The notes: generated from the sequence alone by a model not told the origin. A stretch of 64,000 nt of DNA from Mesorhizobium sp. dw_380 (GCF_018588885.1 NZ_JAFFIW010000015.1:62001-126000); one strand, 5' to 3'. Shown: positions 8,091 to 18,367, counted from the first letter of the stretch. Program-made: numbers and translations.

Positions 8091-8828
8091 TTAGTCGTAG
8101 CTCTGGATTGTTCCAAAAGCGTAGCGGCGCAGCTTCAGCTCTGTGATCAGGTCGGTGAGCTTCGTCTTGCCGTCAAAACTGTCCTGGAACATCTCGTCAT
8201 GCATCAAGAGGATCAGCTTGCCGGGCTTGGCGAAGTGGCCATAGCCGAACAGGTGGTCGATCTCGCTGACCAGATGGTCGACGCTCTGCACCGGCTCGCC
8301 GCTGTCCTTGTGCACCCATTCGTGGTCCCAGCCATAGAGATAAAAGCCGGAAGCGGCGACGAACTCGTAGTCGGGATCCTCACGGCCGGCTTGAGCCGGC
8401 CCGAGCGAATTGTCGTTCTTTGACATCGAGGGCAGCCGAAACACATCGCGTCCCGGCAGGCGCGCATGCACCGCGGGCTTCAGGCCGAGCACCGCATTCG
8501 CCTTGAGCATATCGGCCACCACGCCTTCCGTATCGCCATAGAAGTGCCGGTAGTGATTGTAGGCGTGGCTGTAGCTGTGATTGCCGATCGTCACGAGCGG
8601 CATCGTCTTGGCGCGCCGCACCAGGGCCCTGTTGGACGCACTGGCCTCGGCATGCATGCCGACCATGAACAGCGTTGCCGGAACTTGGCTCGCCTCCAGC
8701 ACGTCAAGGATGTTGCTGGTGCCGTTCAGCGGGCCATCGTCGAAGGTGAGATAGATGATGCGATCCGCCCCATGAGCCGGCAACGCTGACGTCAGCATGG
8801 CGGCCAGGACAAGCCGGAAGAATGTCAT
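8091..8828 (-). CDS. Polysaccharide deacetylase (NodB homology domain), secreted
   Basis: This protein of about 245 aa has a signal peptide (MTFFRLVLAAMLTSALPAHGA). It carries the TFDDGP motif (about residues 28-33), whose first Asp is the catalytic base and whose second binds metal, and HSYSH, which supplies the two zinc-binding histidines (HxxxH). The family removes N-acetyl groups from sugar polymers such as peptidoglycan or chitooligosaccharides. The ATG at 8828 is chosen because it starts the signal peptide; the longer frame to 8966 would hide it. The upstream GGDEF-EAL gene is in the same direction, 74 bases away. It is a generic family member, not nodB itself. Confidence 0.85.
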   Translation of the reverse strand: MTFFRLVLAAMLTSALPAHGADRIIYLTFDDGPLNGTSNILDVLEASQVPATLFMVGMHAEASASNRALVRRAKTMPLVTIGNHSYSHAYNHYRHFYGDTEGVVADMLKANAVLGLKPAVHARLPGRDVFRLPSMSKNDNSLGPAQAGREDPDYEFVAASGFYLYGWDHEWVHKDSGEPVQSVDHLVSEIDHLFGYGHFAKPGKLILLMHDEMFQDSFDGKTKLTDLITELKLRRYAFGTIQSYD

Positions 8829-8902
8829 TAGCCGCCGGATCCGTTTGCGCTCCGACAGGCCGCCATTTCGGCGGCTGGTTGTCAAGCCGAACCTCGCCCG
8901 AC

Positions 8903-10975
8903 CTACGCCAGGCTTCCCTGCAATACCGTGAGCTTGGCCTTCTTCGGCATGCGGGCGGTCAGCCATTCTAGCGCCTTGTCCTGCGGCATCGGAAAGGCGA
9001 TGGAATATCCCTGTACCTGGTCGCAGCCGATCGCCATCAGCGAGTCGAGTTCGGCCTCGGTCTCGGCGCCCTCGGCGACGATGGAGATACCGAGGCCGCG
9101 GGCAAGCTCGGTGATGGCGCGCACGATCTTGGAATTGTCGCCGTTCTCATGGATGTTCTGTACGAAGCGGCGGTCGATCTTGAGCCGGTCGATCTCGTTG
9201 GGATTGACGTGGCTGAGCGACGCATAGCCGGTGCCGAAGTCATCGAGTTCAAGATGCACGCCGGCGGCCCTGATATGACGCAGTTTCGCCGCGATGCCTG
9301 TCTTCTCGTCGTCCAGAATGACGGATTCGACGATTTCCAGCGACAGTTTCTGCGGCGGCAGTCCGGCCTTTTCCAGCGTCTCAAACAGAAACGCATCGAA
9401 ATCGTGCTCGCGCAACTCGGTGCCCGAAACGTTGACGGCAAGCCGCCCGAAGGCAATCCCGGCACGGTTCCATTCGGCGGCCTCGTTGATGGCCTTGCTG
9501 ATCACGATGCGGCCGATCTCTGGCATGAAGCCGCACTTCTCGGCGACCGGAATGAATTCGCCAGGCGAGATCATGCCTCGTTCGGGATGGTTCCATCGCA
9601 CCAGGGCTTCGATGCCGCTGATCGAGCCGTTGGTCAGGGAAACCTGCGGCTGGAAATAAACTTGGAACGCTTTGTCTGAGATGGCGACCTTGATGTCGTG
9701 TTCGAGCTGCTTGCGGTAGTCGAGTTCGCGGCGCAATTCCTCCGAGAAGAACGAGAAATTGCCGCCGCCCATCTTCTTGGCGGAGTAAAGCGCCAGATCG
9801 GCATGGACGAGCAGGTCCTGCGCGTTGTCGGCGTCGATCGGATAGACGGCGATGCCGCCGCTGGCACCCGGAAGAATGGTTGTGCCCTGGAAGATGATCG
9901 GCTCGTTGATGTGCGCCAGGATGCGCCGTGCCAGCATGTTGATGTCTTCGGTGCTGCCGGCACCATTGAGGATCATCACGAATTCGTCGCCGCCGAGCCG
10001 CGCGCACAGATCCGACGCCCGGCAGGAATCGCGCATGCGCTGTGCCGTGATGACCAGGACATAGTCGCCGGCGGCATGGCCCAGCGTATCGTTGATCTGC
10101 TTGAAACGGTCGAGGTCCAGCTGGACCACGGCCAGGCGTTCGCGTCGCCGATGCGCGCCCTTGATCAGCGTCTCGAAATGATCGGTCAGGAAGGTGCGGT
10201 TGTGCAGGCCGGTCAGGCCGTCATGAACCGCGATGAAGGCCATCGAATTGCGCGCATCGACCAGTTCACGCGTCTTGCGCAGGATCGCGTTGGACATCGG
10301 CCGGAAGATGAACAGCGCCACCAGCAGGATGACGCCGAGGGTGGCGTAGAACAGCGTGCGATGGAGGGCGAGCAGCTTTTCCGATCGTTCGTCGGCGTCG
10401 GCGCTGATGCGCTGGCCGAGAGCGGCATAGCCTGACAAGGTGGCGTTGGCGACCGAGGTATCGAGGTTGACGCGTTCGGCGCCGCCTTTGTAGCCGTCAT
10501 TGTCGAGATTGGTGAGTTGCGTTTCAAGCGCCGAAACCAGACGGTCGCCATTGGCGATCAGCCCAACCGAGAAATAGTCGAGATGGAAGGGTTTGGCGAA
10601 AAGCACGTTTTCGATCGACTTTGGGTCGAGCTTCACCGGCGATTCCGGATCAGCGCCTGTTTGTTTCAACAGCAGATCGTAGTTCGTCTCGAACTCCGCC
10701 GTCGCCTGCTTGAGCGCGCTGACCAGCGCCGGCTGCTTGTCGCGCGAGGCGGAGCCGGTTGCGCTGGCAAGGAAGACGATGCGCTGCGACAGGGTTTTCT
10801 GCGTGCCGACGATATCGAGCAAGGTGTGGTTGTGCTGCTGCGTGGCCATAGTCTGCTGCAGCAGGACGAAGGAGGCCACCACCATGGCCGCAATGATCAG
10901 CAGCGCCACCCAGTAGCCGGCCTTGATCAGCAGTATGAGCTTGCCTGAAACGGTTTGCACCGGCTGCTGCGACAT
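8903..10975 (-). CDS. GGDEF-EAL cyclic-di-GMP turnover protein with periplasmic sensor region
   Basis: This is a protein of about 690 aa. A membrane helix near residues 11-38 and a second near 225-245 enclose a periplasmic domain whose LDIVGTQKTLSQRI segment resembles the PilJ/NarX-type sensor. The GGDEF domain keeps RLGGDEF (about 326-332) and the EAL domain keeps IEALVRW (about 455-461), so both diguanylate cyclase and phosphodiesterase activity are possible. The start is uncertain: ATG at 10975 (MSQQPVQ) is favoured, 11020 is possible, and 11134 would add a non-conserved leader. It is divergent from kbl. The cue it senses is unknown. Confidence 0.88.
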   Translation of the reverse strand: MSQQPVQTVSGKLILLIKAGYWVALLIIAAMVVASFVLLQQTMATQQHNHTLLDIVGTQKTLSQRIVFLASATGSASRDKQPALVSALKQATAEFETNYDLLLKQTGADPESPVKLDPKSIENVLFAKPFHLDYFSVGLIANGDRLVSALETQLTNLDNDGYKGGAERVNLDTSVANATLSGYAALGQRISADADERSEKLLALHRTLFYATLGVILLVALFIFRPMSNAILRKTRELVDARNSMAFIAVHDGLTGLHNRTFLTDHFETLIKGAHRRRERLAVVQLDLDRFKQINDTLGHAAGDYVLVITAQRMRDSCRASDLCARLGGDEFVMILNGAGSTEDINMLARRILAHINEPIIFQGTTILPGASGGIAVYPIDADNAQDLLVHADLALYSAKKMGGGNFSFFSEELRRELDYRKQLEHDIKVAISDKAFQVYFQPQVSLTNGSISGIEALVRWNHPERGMISPGEFIPVAEKCGFMPEIGRIVISKAINEAAEWNRAGIAFGRLAVNVSGTELREHDFDAFLFETLEKAGLPPQKLSLEIVESVILDDEKTGIAAKLRHIRAAGVHLELDDFGTGYASLSHVNPNEIDRLKIDRRFVQNIHENGDNSKIVRAITELARGLGISIVAEGAETEAELDSLMAIGCDQVQGYSIAFPMPQDKALEWLTARMPKKAKLTVLQGSLA

Positions 10976-11281
10976 GTTGGGGGCGGCCCTCTCGCCAACG
11001 GATTCCTGTGTGAGCACCATTGAATCGCAAACGTTAACAGGACTGGAAATCGACAGCGGGTCGGCAAGGGGGAGGCTCTGAAAGATCGCGAAATGGTTAT
11101 CGGCCCGTTTCACCGCAGGTCTGCATTTGACCATTCGTTATCCCTGCGGTCGAGGGTAGTCACCTGGACGATACCCACAGCCTTTCATTTGATGCTGACG
11201 GCCACCCGATCCGGTCGCTTTTGCGATGGATTTTTTGCGCAGGCGGGACGACAGTCGGGCCACGTCAAACGAGGCCCGATC

Positions 11282-12469
11282 ATGACCGCAGCATTTCTCT
11301 CCCATATCGACAGCGAACTTGCAGGGCTCAAATCGGCCGGCCTCTACAAGTCCGAGCGGGTGATTTCCTCGATGCAGTCGGCGCAGATCGAGGTCGGCGG
11401 TGAGAAGGTGCTGAACTTCTGCGCCAACAACTATCTCGGCCTCGCCGATAGCTCCGACTTACGAAAGGCGGCCGCCCAAGCGCTCGACCGCTACGGCTAT
11501 GGCATGGCGTCGGTGCGCTTCATCTGCGGCACGCAGGAGGAGCACAAGGAGCTCGAGGCGACGATTTCCTCCTTCCTCGGCCTGGAAGACACCATCCTCT
11601 ACGGCTCCTGCTTCGACGCCAATGGCGGCCTGTTCGAGACGCTGCTTGGTGAGGATGACGCGATCATCTCGGATGCGCTGAACCACGCTTCGATCATCGA
11701 TGGCGTCAGGCTGTCGAAGGCCAAGCGCTTCCGCTACGCCAACAACGACATGGCCGATCTCGAGGCGCGGCTGAAGGAGGCGAAGGATTGCCGTTTCCGG
11801 CTGATTGCCACCGATGGCGTGTTTTCGATGGATGGCATTATCGCCAATCTCAAAGGCGTTTGCGATCTCGCCGAGAAGTACGACGCCATGGTCATGGTCG
11901 ATGACAGCCACGCGGTCGGCTTCGTCGGCCGGAATGGCCGCGGTTCGCCCGAGCATTGCGGCGTCGAGGGCAGGGTCGACATCATCACGGGTACGCTGGG
12001 CAAGGCGCTCGGCGGCGCTTCCGGCGGGTATACTTCGGGCAAGCGGCAGGTGGTCGAGTGGCTGCGCCAGCGCTCGCGGCCCTATCTCTTCTCCAACACG
12101 CTGATGCCGGCGATTGCCGGTGCCTCGATCAAGGTGTTCGACCTAATCCGCAATGGCGACACCTTGCGCCAGCGCCTATATGCCAATGCGGCGCGGTTCA
12201 GGTCCGAGATGGGCAAGCTCGGCTTCACGTTGGCCGGCGCCGATCATCCGATCATCCCGGTGATGCTGGGCGATGCGACATTGGCGCAGGAGATGGCGGC
12301 GCGCATGCTGAAGCGCGGCATCTATGTCATCGGATTTTCGTTCCCGGTGGTGCCGAAGGGCCAGGCGCGTATCCGCACCCAGATGTCGGCGGCGCATTCC
12401 ACTGCCGACATCGACCGTGCGGTGGAGGCATTTGGCGCGGTCGGCAGGGAATTGGGTGTGATTTCCTGA
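11282..12469 (+). CDS. kbl: Glycine C-acetyltransferase (2-amino-3-ketobutyrate CoA ligase)
   Basis: This 395-aa PLP enzyme of the alpha-oxoamine synthase family cleaves 2-amino-3-ketobutyrate with CoA to glycine and acetyl-CoA, the second step of threonine catabolism. The NFCANNYLGLA motif is near the N-terminus, DDSHAVGF carries the Asp that contacts the cofactor, and GTLGKALGG holds the PLP lysine (about residue 241). The ATG at 11282 gives the family's usual length; the open frame extends to 11093 without similarity. The gene is followed 52 bases later by tdh, its metabolic partner. Confidence 0.95.
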   Translation: MTAAFLSHIDSELAGLKSAGLYKSERVISSMQSAQIEVGGEKVLNFCANNYLGLADSSDLRKAAAQALDRYGYGMASVRFICGTQEEHKELEATISSFLGLEDTILYGSCFDANGGLFETLLGEDDAIISDALNHASIIDGVRLSKAKRFRYANNDMADLEARLKEAKDCRFRLIATDGVFSMDGIIANLKGVCDLAEKYDAMVMVDDSHAVGFVGRNGRGSPEHCGVEGRVDIITGTLGKALGGASGGYTSGKRQVVEWLRQRSRPYLFSNTLMPAIAGASIKVFDLIRNGDTLRQRLYANAARFRSEMGKLGFTLAGADHPIIPVMLGDATLAQEMAARMLKRGIYVIGFSFPVVPKGQARIRTQMSAAHSTADIDRAVEAFGAVGRELGVIS

Positions 12470-12521
12470 GCGATCAGCGCCGAAAAGCGATTCCGGATCA
12501 AGAGCTTCAAGGGACAAAAGA

Positions 12522-13556
<1,035 letters not shown>

Positions 13557-13596
13557 GCAGAATAAGAGGCGTGGCGATCCCGCCAGCCTATCAGCT

Positions 13597-14034
13597 CTAC
13601 TTTCCGCCCAACGCCCCCTCCAGCGCCGCCACCCCACTGACAATCGCCGCGCGTTCGCTGGCGCTGAGCCTTGCCAGCAACTCCCGCTCGAACGCCTTCG
13701 CCAGCGGCACCATCTCGCGATAGGCCTCAAGTCCGGCCCGGGTCAGCGTCAGATGCTCGACGCGGCGATCGTTCTCGTCAGTGTTTCGGATGAGCCAGCG
13801 CCGCCGTTCGAGCTCGGCCACGGCGCGCGAGACCTTGGTCTTGTGCATGGCCGATTGCTCGCCGAGCTCCGTCGCGGTCATCGTGCCGCGCTGGCCAAGC
13901 CCGGAAAGCGTGCGCCATTCCGGCCGCGTCAGCCCGTGACTGTCCTTGTATATTCGGGAGAATTCGCGGCTCACGGCGTCGGCAAGCCGATACAGCCGAT
14001 AGGGCAGGAAGTTTTCGAGTTCGAGGATTTCCAT
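13597..14034 (-). CDS. MarR family transcriptional regulator, divergent from hmgA
   Basis: This protein of about 145 aa has the MarR winged helix: MTATELGEQSAMHKTKVSRAVAELERRRWL forms the helix-turn-helix and RNTDENDRRVEHLTLT the wing with the conserved DxRxxxLxLT. The ATG at 14034 (MEILELENFLPYRLYRLADA) is preferred to the longer frame, which runs through the intergenic region. It is transcribed away from hmgA across about 96 bases that hold an inverted repeat, so it likely controls the homogentisate operon. MarR repressors of homogentisate or homoprotocatechuate genes are known in other bacteria. Confidence 0.85.
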   Translation of the reverse strand: MEILELENFLPYRLYRLADAVSREFSRIYKDSHGLTRPEWRTLSGLGQRGTMTATELGEQSAMHKTKVSRAVAELERRRWLIRNTDENDRRVEHLTLTRAGLEAYREMVPLAKAFERELLARLSASERAAIVSGVAALEGALGGK

Positions 14035-14075
14035 GACCAGCCACCGGCAAATGCCCTCGGCATTGATAGTTACAT

Positions 14076-14096
14076 TTTCAATGGTTACAAATGAAA
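14076..14096. promoter_or_regulatory. Candidate operator between marR and hmgA
   Basis: TTTCA and TGAAA form an inverted repeat separated by 11 bases, and the same stretch holds two GTTACA units in direct orientation. It is an AT-rich island in otherwise GC-rich DNA, 35 bases before the hmgA start, and a plausible site for the divergent MarR protein. The match is short, so confidence is low. Confidence 0.35.
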
Positions 14097-14130
14097 CCAA
14101 TTTGGTCAAGCATTTCGCGAGGAGGAAGCG

Positions 14131-15444
14131 ATGACCTTTTCCTACATGCCGGGCTTCGGCAACGACTTCGAAACCGAGACATTGCCAGGTTCGCTGCCGC
14201 AAGGGCGGAACTCACCGCAACGGCCGGCCTACGGCCTCTATGCCGAGCAGCTTTCGGGCTCGCCCTTCACCGCGCCGCGCGGCACCAATGAGCGCTCCTG
14301 GCTCTATCGCATCAGGCCGAGCGTCAAGCACACCGGCCGCTTCAAGGCGGCGAGCTATCCCCTGTGGAAGACCGCGCCCAATGTCGGCGACCATGAACTG
14401 GCACTCGGCCAGTATCGCTGGAACCCGGTGCCGATGCCGACGGAGCCGACAGACTTTATTCAGGGCATGCGCAGCATCACCACCGCCGGCGACGTGCTCG
14501 GCCAGACCGGCATGGCGGCCCATGTCTATGTCGCCAATACATCGATGATCGACGATCATTTCTTCAATGCCGACGGCGAGTTGCTGGTGGTGCCGCAGGT
14601 TGGCGCCTTGCGCTTTGTCACCGAGATGGGCGTCATCGAACTCAGGCCCGGCGAAATTGCCGTGCTGCCGCGCGGCCTGGTGTTCAAGGTCGAACTGGTT
14701 GACGAGGAGGTGCGCGGCTATGTCTGCGAAAACTACGGTGCCAAGCTGACCTTGCCCGACCGCGGCCCGATCGGCGCCAATTGCCTGGCCAACCCGCGCG
14801 ACTTCAAGACGCCCTGCGCCTGGTTCGAGGAGAAGGAGACACCATGCCGGCTGACCGTCAAATGGTGCGGCAATTTCCATGTCACCGATCTCGGCCATTC
14901 GCCGCTCGACGTTGTCGCCTGGCACGGCAACTACGCGCCCTACAAATATGATCTGGCGACGTTTTCGCCGGTCGGCGCCCTGCTGTTCGATCATCCCGAT
15001 CCGTCGATCTTCACCGTGCTGACGGCGCCTAGCGGCGAGGAGGGCACGGCCAATATCGACTTCGTCATCTTCCCGCCGCGCTGGCTGGTGGCCGAGGATA
15101 CATTCCGGCCGCCCTGGTATCACCGCAACATCATGAGCGAGTTCATGGGGCTGATCCATGGCCAGTACGATGCCAAGGAAGAAGGCTTTGTTCCCGGCGG
15201 CATCAGCCTGCACAATCTGATGCTGGCCCATGGGCCGGATGCGCCTGGCTTCGAAAAGGCCTCGCGCACGGATCTGAAACCGGTCAAGCTCGACAACACC
15301 ATGGCCTTCATGTTCGAAACCCGTTTTCCGCAGATGCTGACCCGTTACGGCGCCGAACTGGAAACCCGGCAGGACAATTACATCGACTGCTGGGCCGACC
15401 TGAAGAAGCGCTTCAATGGCACGCCCGAGGGCGACTGGTCTTGA
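14131..15444 (+). CDS. hmgA: Homogentisate 1,2-dioxygenase
   Basis: This 437-aa enzyme opens the ring of homogentisate to 4-maleylacetoacetate in tyrosine and phenylalanine breakdown. The N-terminus MPGFGNDFETE and the GRNSPQ segment are typical. The iron ligands correspond to His331 and Glu337 in HRNIMSEFMG and His367 in LAHGPDAPGFE, with the same six-residue spacing as in the human enzyme. A good ribosome site (GAGGAAG) precedes the ATG. It heads a run with an MBL-fold protein, a fumarylacetoacetase-type hydrolase and a DinB-family protein. Confidence 0.97.
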   Translation: MTFSYMPGFGNDFETETLPGSLPQGRNSPQRPAYGLYAEQLSGSPFTAPRGTNERSWLYRIRPSVKHTGRFKAASYPLWKTAPNVGDHELALGQYRWNPVPMPTEPTDFIQGMRSITTAGDVLGQTGMAAHVYVANTSMIDDHFFNADGELLVVPQVGALRFVTEMGVIELRPGEIAVLPRGLVFKVELVDEEVRGYVCENYGAKLTLPDRGPIGANCLANPRDFKTPCAWFEEKETPCRLTVKWCGNFHVTDLGHSPLDVVAWHGNYAPYKYDLATFSPVGALLFDHPDPSIFTVLTAPSGEEGTANIDFVIFPPRWLVAEDTFRPPWYHRNIMSEFMGLIHGQYDAKEEGFVPGGISLHNLMLAHGPDAPGFEKASRTDLKPVKLDNTMAFMFETRFPQMLTRYGAELETRQDNYIDCWADLKKRFNGTPEGDWS

Positions 15445-15455
15445 GCGACGAGCCA

Positions 15456-16310
15456 ATGTCGGACCGGCTGGTGCTGCTTGGCTCGAAAGGCGGCCCGGCG
15501 CTGCGGCCGGGCGGACCATGGCCGAGTTCGTCGCTGCTGCAGATCGGCGGACGAACCATCGTCGTCGATTGCGGGCTCGGCGTGACGCGCGGTCTGGTCG
15601 ATGCCGGCGTCAGCCTGAAGGCGCTCGACCTGGTCTTCATCACGCATCTGCATTCCGATCATGTGCTGGAGCTGGGGCCGCTGATCCACACCGCCTGGAC
15701 GGCAGGGTTGGCGACACCCGTCAGCGTGTTCGGCCCGCCCGGCACCGGCCATTATTGGCACCGCTTTTGCCAGGCGATGGAGTTCGACATCGAAATCCGC
15801 ATCGTCGATGAGGGTCGGCCCGATATCCGTGAGCTGGTTTCGATCAGCGAGTTCGGCGAGGGCCAGGTGCTTGAGCAAAGCGGCCTGAAGGTGACGGCGC
15901 TGCGCGTCGACCATCCGCCGGTGGCCGACAGCTTTGCCCTGCGCTTCGAGCATGGCGTCAAAAGCGTGGTGTTCTCCGCCGACACAGCCTTTTTTCCACC
16001 GCTCGCCGATTTCGCCGAAGGTGCCGACATCCTCGTCCACGAAGCCATGCTGGAAGAAGGCATCGAGCGGCTGGTCGCCCGAACCGGCAATGGTGGGCGG
16101 CTCAGAGAACATCTGCTTGCCAGCCACAGCTTTGCCGAGGAAGCCGGCCGCATTGCCAGCGATGCCGGCGTGAAGAGGTTGGTGCTCAATCATCTCATTC
16201 CGGCCGACGATGCCGAGATCGGCGAGGCCGACTGGCTTACCGCTGTCGGGAAAACATGGGCCGGCGACTTGACGATCGCCCGCGACGGCCTTGTTGTGGA
16301 GCTCGCATGA
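15456..16310 (+). CDS. MBL-fold metallo-hydrolase in the homogentisate operon
   Basis: This protein of about 284 aa has the metallo-beta-lactamase fold. VVDCGLG is followed by the zinc motif HLHSDH, with later metal ligands in SADTAFF and NHLIPADD. The general layout resembles RNase Z/arylsulfatase-type MBL hydrolases. The start is either ATG 15456 or TTG 15441, the latter overlapping the hmgA stop; either way it is translationally close to hmgA. Its place between hmgA and the fumarylacetoacetase gene suggests a role in aromatic acid catabolism, possibly clearing a lactone or thioester by-product, but this is inference. Confidence 0.82.
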   Translation: MSDRLVLLGSKGGPALRPGGPWPSSSLLQIGGRTIVVDCGLGVTRGLVDAGVSLKALDLVFITHLHSDHVLELGPLIHTAWTAGLATPVSVFGPPGTGHYWHRFCQAMEFDIEIRIVDEGRPDIRELVSISEFGEGQVLEQSGLKVTALRVDHPPVADSFALRFEHGVKSVVFSADTAFFPPLADFAEGADILVHEAMLEEGIERLVARTGNGGRLREHLLASHSFAEEAGRIASDAGVKRLVLNHLIPADDAEIGEADWLTAVGKTWAGDLTIARDGLVVELA

Positions 16311-16350
16311 TCCCGAAAAGTGGGAACCGGTTTTCGGAAAAGATCAAGCG
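16305..16350. repeat. Degenerate Rhizobiales-type intergenic palindrome
   Basis: A palindromic unit with GATCCCGAAAAGTGGG on one side and CGGTTTTCGGAAAAGATC on the other starts within the stop of the MBL gene and fills the gap before the next gene. Similar, more diverged units occur at 4847-4878 and 45843-45887 in this window. Such units are frequent between genes in rhizobial genomes (recalled, not searched). Confidence 0.6.
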
Positions 16351-16400
16351 TAAGCAAAGAACCAAAGCGGCGCCAAAGCCGCATCAGGAGAGGAAACCGC

Positions 16401-17414
16401 ATGAAGCTTGCCACATTGAAGGACGGGACGCGTGACGGAAAACTCGTCGTCGTCTCGCGCGACCTGACACGCTTCACCGACGCCTCGTTCCTGGCGCGCA
16501 CGCTGCAGGCCGCACTCGATGATTGGCGCAGGATCTCGCCGCATCTCGCGACCATAGCGGAATCGCTTGAGAACAATGCGGTGCCCGCGGCCCGCTTTCA
16601 CGAAAATGACGCGCATTCACCGCTGCCGCGCGCCTATCAATGGGCCGATGGTTCGGCCTATGTGAACCATGTCGAACTGGTGCGGAAGGCGCGCGGCGTC
16701 GAGATGCCGGCGAGCTTTTGGACCGACCCGCTGATCTACCAGGGCGGATCCGACTCCTTCATTGCGCCGCGTGATCCGATCCGCATGCGCGATGAAGCCT
16801 TCGGCATCGACATGGAGGCGGAAGTGACCGTCATCGTCGACGACGTGCCGATGGGCGCAAGCCTCGATGAAGCGCGCGCCGCGATCCGGCTGGTCATGCT
16901 GGTCAACGATGTGACGCTGCGCGCGCTCACCGGGCCGGAACTGGCCAAGGGTTTTGGCTTTTTCCAGTCAAAACCGTCCTCGGCCTTTTCGCCCGTTGCG
17001 GTGACGCCGGATGAGCTGGACGATGCCTGGGACGGCGGCAAGGTCAGCCTGCCGCTGCTGGCCGATCTCAATGGCAAGCCGTTCGGCCGCGCCAATGCCG
17101 GCGTCGACATGACCTTCGATTTTCCGGCGCTGATCGTGCATGCCGCCCGCACAAGGCCTCTGGTAGCAGGAACGATCATCGGTTCCGGCACGGTATCCAA
17201 CAAGCTCGACGGCGGCCCGGGCAAGCCGGTCTCGGCGGGCGGCGCCGGCTATTCCTGCATCGCCGAACTGCGCATGATCGAGACCATTGTGTCGGGCGAA
17301 CCCAAGACGCCGTTCCTGCGCTTTGGCGACACGGTGCGCATCGAGATGAAGGACAAGGCCGGCCATTCGATCTTCGGTGCCATCGAGCAGAAGGTCGAGA
17401 AATACCAAAGGTGA
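16401..17414 (+). CDS. Fumarylacetoacetate hydrolase family protein (probable fumarylacetoacetase)
   Basis: This 337-aa protein of the FAH superfamily hydrolyses fumarylacetoacetate to fumarate and acetoacetate, the last tyrosine catabolic step, if the assignment from context is right. The metal-binding acidic residues fall in DMEAEVTVIVDD (about residue 140), and the C-terminal core has VAGTIIGSGTVSN and the GDTVRIEM strand. The ATG at 16401 follows AGGAGAGG; the frame upstream is repeat sequence. The short, single-domain length is the type found with hmgA in many proteobacteria. Confidence 0.9.
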   Translation: MKLATLKDGTRDGKLVVVSRDLTRFTDASFLARTLQAALDDWRRISPHLATIAESLENNAVPAARFHENDAHSPLPRAYQWADGSAYVNHVELVRKARGVEMPASFWTDPLIYQGGSDSFIAPRDPIRMRDEAFGIDMEAEVTVIVDDVPMGASLDEARAAIRLVMLVNDVTLRALTGPELAKGFGFFQSKPSSAFSPVAVTPDELDDAWDGGKVSLPLLADLNGKPFGRANAGVDMTFDFPALIVHAARTRPLVAGTIIGSGTVSNKLDGGPGKPVSAGGAGYSCIAELRMIETIVSGEPKTPFLRFGDTVRIEMKDKAGHSIFGAIEQKVEKYQR

Positions 17415-17435
17415 GGGCTGCGGGAGGTTTCGGTG

Positions 17436-17972
17436 ATGAATCTTCTGGACCATCTGCGCCGGCTGGCGGGTAACAATCTGTGGTCGAATGACCGGCTCTA
17501 TCGTGCCGTGCTCGCGCTCGAACCCGGCGAGTTCGAAGCAAGACGCACCAACTTTTTCCCGTCGATCAAGACGACGCTCAACCATATCCTCGCGGTCGAT
17601 CTTCTCTATCTTGATTTTCTCGAGGAGGGCGGTATCGGCGCCGCCGCCCACGATGATTTCGTGCCTTTCGATGAACCACAGGCGCTTTTTGCCGCCCAGG
17701 TCGTGGCCGACCGACGGCTGATCGCCTTCTGCGATGGCCTGTCGGAGCCCGATCTCGACCGCCGTGTCGTCACCGACCGGCGCGAGGACGGCATGATCCC
17801 CGAACGCATCGGCGACATCCTCGCCCATGTCTTCGTGCACGACATCCACCATCGCGGCCAGGTGCACGCGATGCTGTCCGGCACCTCGGTCGCGCCGCCG
17901 CAACTGGATGAGTTCCTGCTCGATTATGATTTGAAACTGAGGGAGAAAGAGGTCGAGCGGCTGGGTTTGTGA
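17436..17972 (+). CDS. DinB-superfamily protein (putative metal-dependent enzyme)
   Basis: This 178-aa protein of the DinB/YfiT four-helix bundle family has a His triad that binds a divalent metal: TTLNHIL (about residue 49) and HDIHHRGQVH near the C-terminus. The superfamily includes thiol-dependent transferases and the mycothiol-dependent maleylpyruvate isomerase. It is the last gene of the hmgA run, 21 bases after the FAH gene, with GGGAGG before the ATG; a GTG at 17433 lies just before. No glutathione-S-transferase-type maleylacetoacetate isomerase is in this cluster, so an isomerase role is possible but untested. Confidence 0.85.
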   Translation: MNLLDHLRRLAGNNLWSNDRLYRAVLALEPGEFEARRTNFFPSIKTTLNHILAVDLLYLDFLEEGGIGAAAHDDFVPFDEPQALFAAQVVADRRLIAFCDGLSEPDLDRRVVTDRREDGMIPERIGDILAHVFVHDIHHRGQVHAMLSGTSVAPPQLDEFLLDYDLKLREKEVERLGL

Positions 17973-17989
17973 GATCGAAACTTCGCTGA

Positions 17990-18367
17990 TCAGGCCAAAG
18001 CGACATCGTATCGGGTAAAATGCGGGTCCGATGTAAGAATGGTGAGGTTCTCCAGCTGTGCTTGCGCAATCAGCATCCTGTCGAACGGATCGCCATGGTA
18101 TCGGGGTAGGTCGCGGACGGCGTTCGCATGCTGGAAATTTACTGCGAGCGGTTGAAATTGCATTCTGGGAAGCAACGTCGGCAGATCGTCCGGCGCGCTG
18201 AGCTTTCCGATCGAACGTTTGATGGCAATTTCCCAGACACTTGCGGCGCTCGCGAACACCACCGCTTCCGAAGCCAGGACGGCGCGGTGGTGCTCGCTAA
18301 GACGTCGGTCATCCGAAATCGACCAGAGGATGATATGTGTGTCGGCGAGAAACGGGCCGACCGTCAT
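17990..18367 (-). CDS. PIN-domain toxin, VapC-type
   Basis: This 125-aa PIN-domain protein has LADTHIILW with the first catalytic Asp, a Glu in SVWEIAIK, and Asp residues in GDPFDRMLIAQA. The set forms the Mg-dependent ribonuclease site of VapC toxins. Its ATG (18367) overlaps the antitoxin stop in an ATGA, showing translational coupling. This type with LADTHIILW is common in alphaproteobacterial two-gene modules. Targets in the family are usually tRNA or rRNA. Confidence 0.88.
   Translation of the reverse strand: MTVGPFLADTHIILWSISDDRRLSEHHRAVLASEAVVFASAASVWEIAIKRSIGKLSAPDDLPTLLPRMQFQPLAVNFQHANAVRDLPRYHGDPFDRMLIAQAQLENLTILTSDPHFTRYDVALA

Noticed and set aside
12470..12502. CGAAAAGCGATTCCGG unit between kbl and tdh
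   Set aside because: It loosely resembles the GAAAAGTG palindromes but lacks complementary arms, so it was not listed as a repeat.
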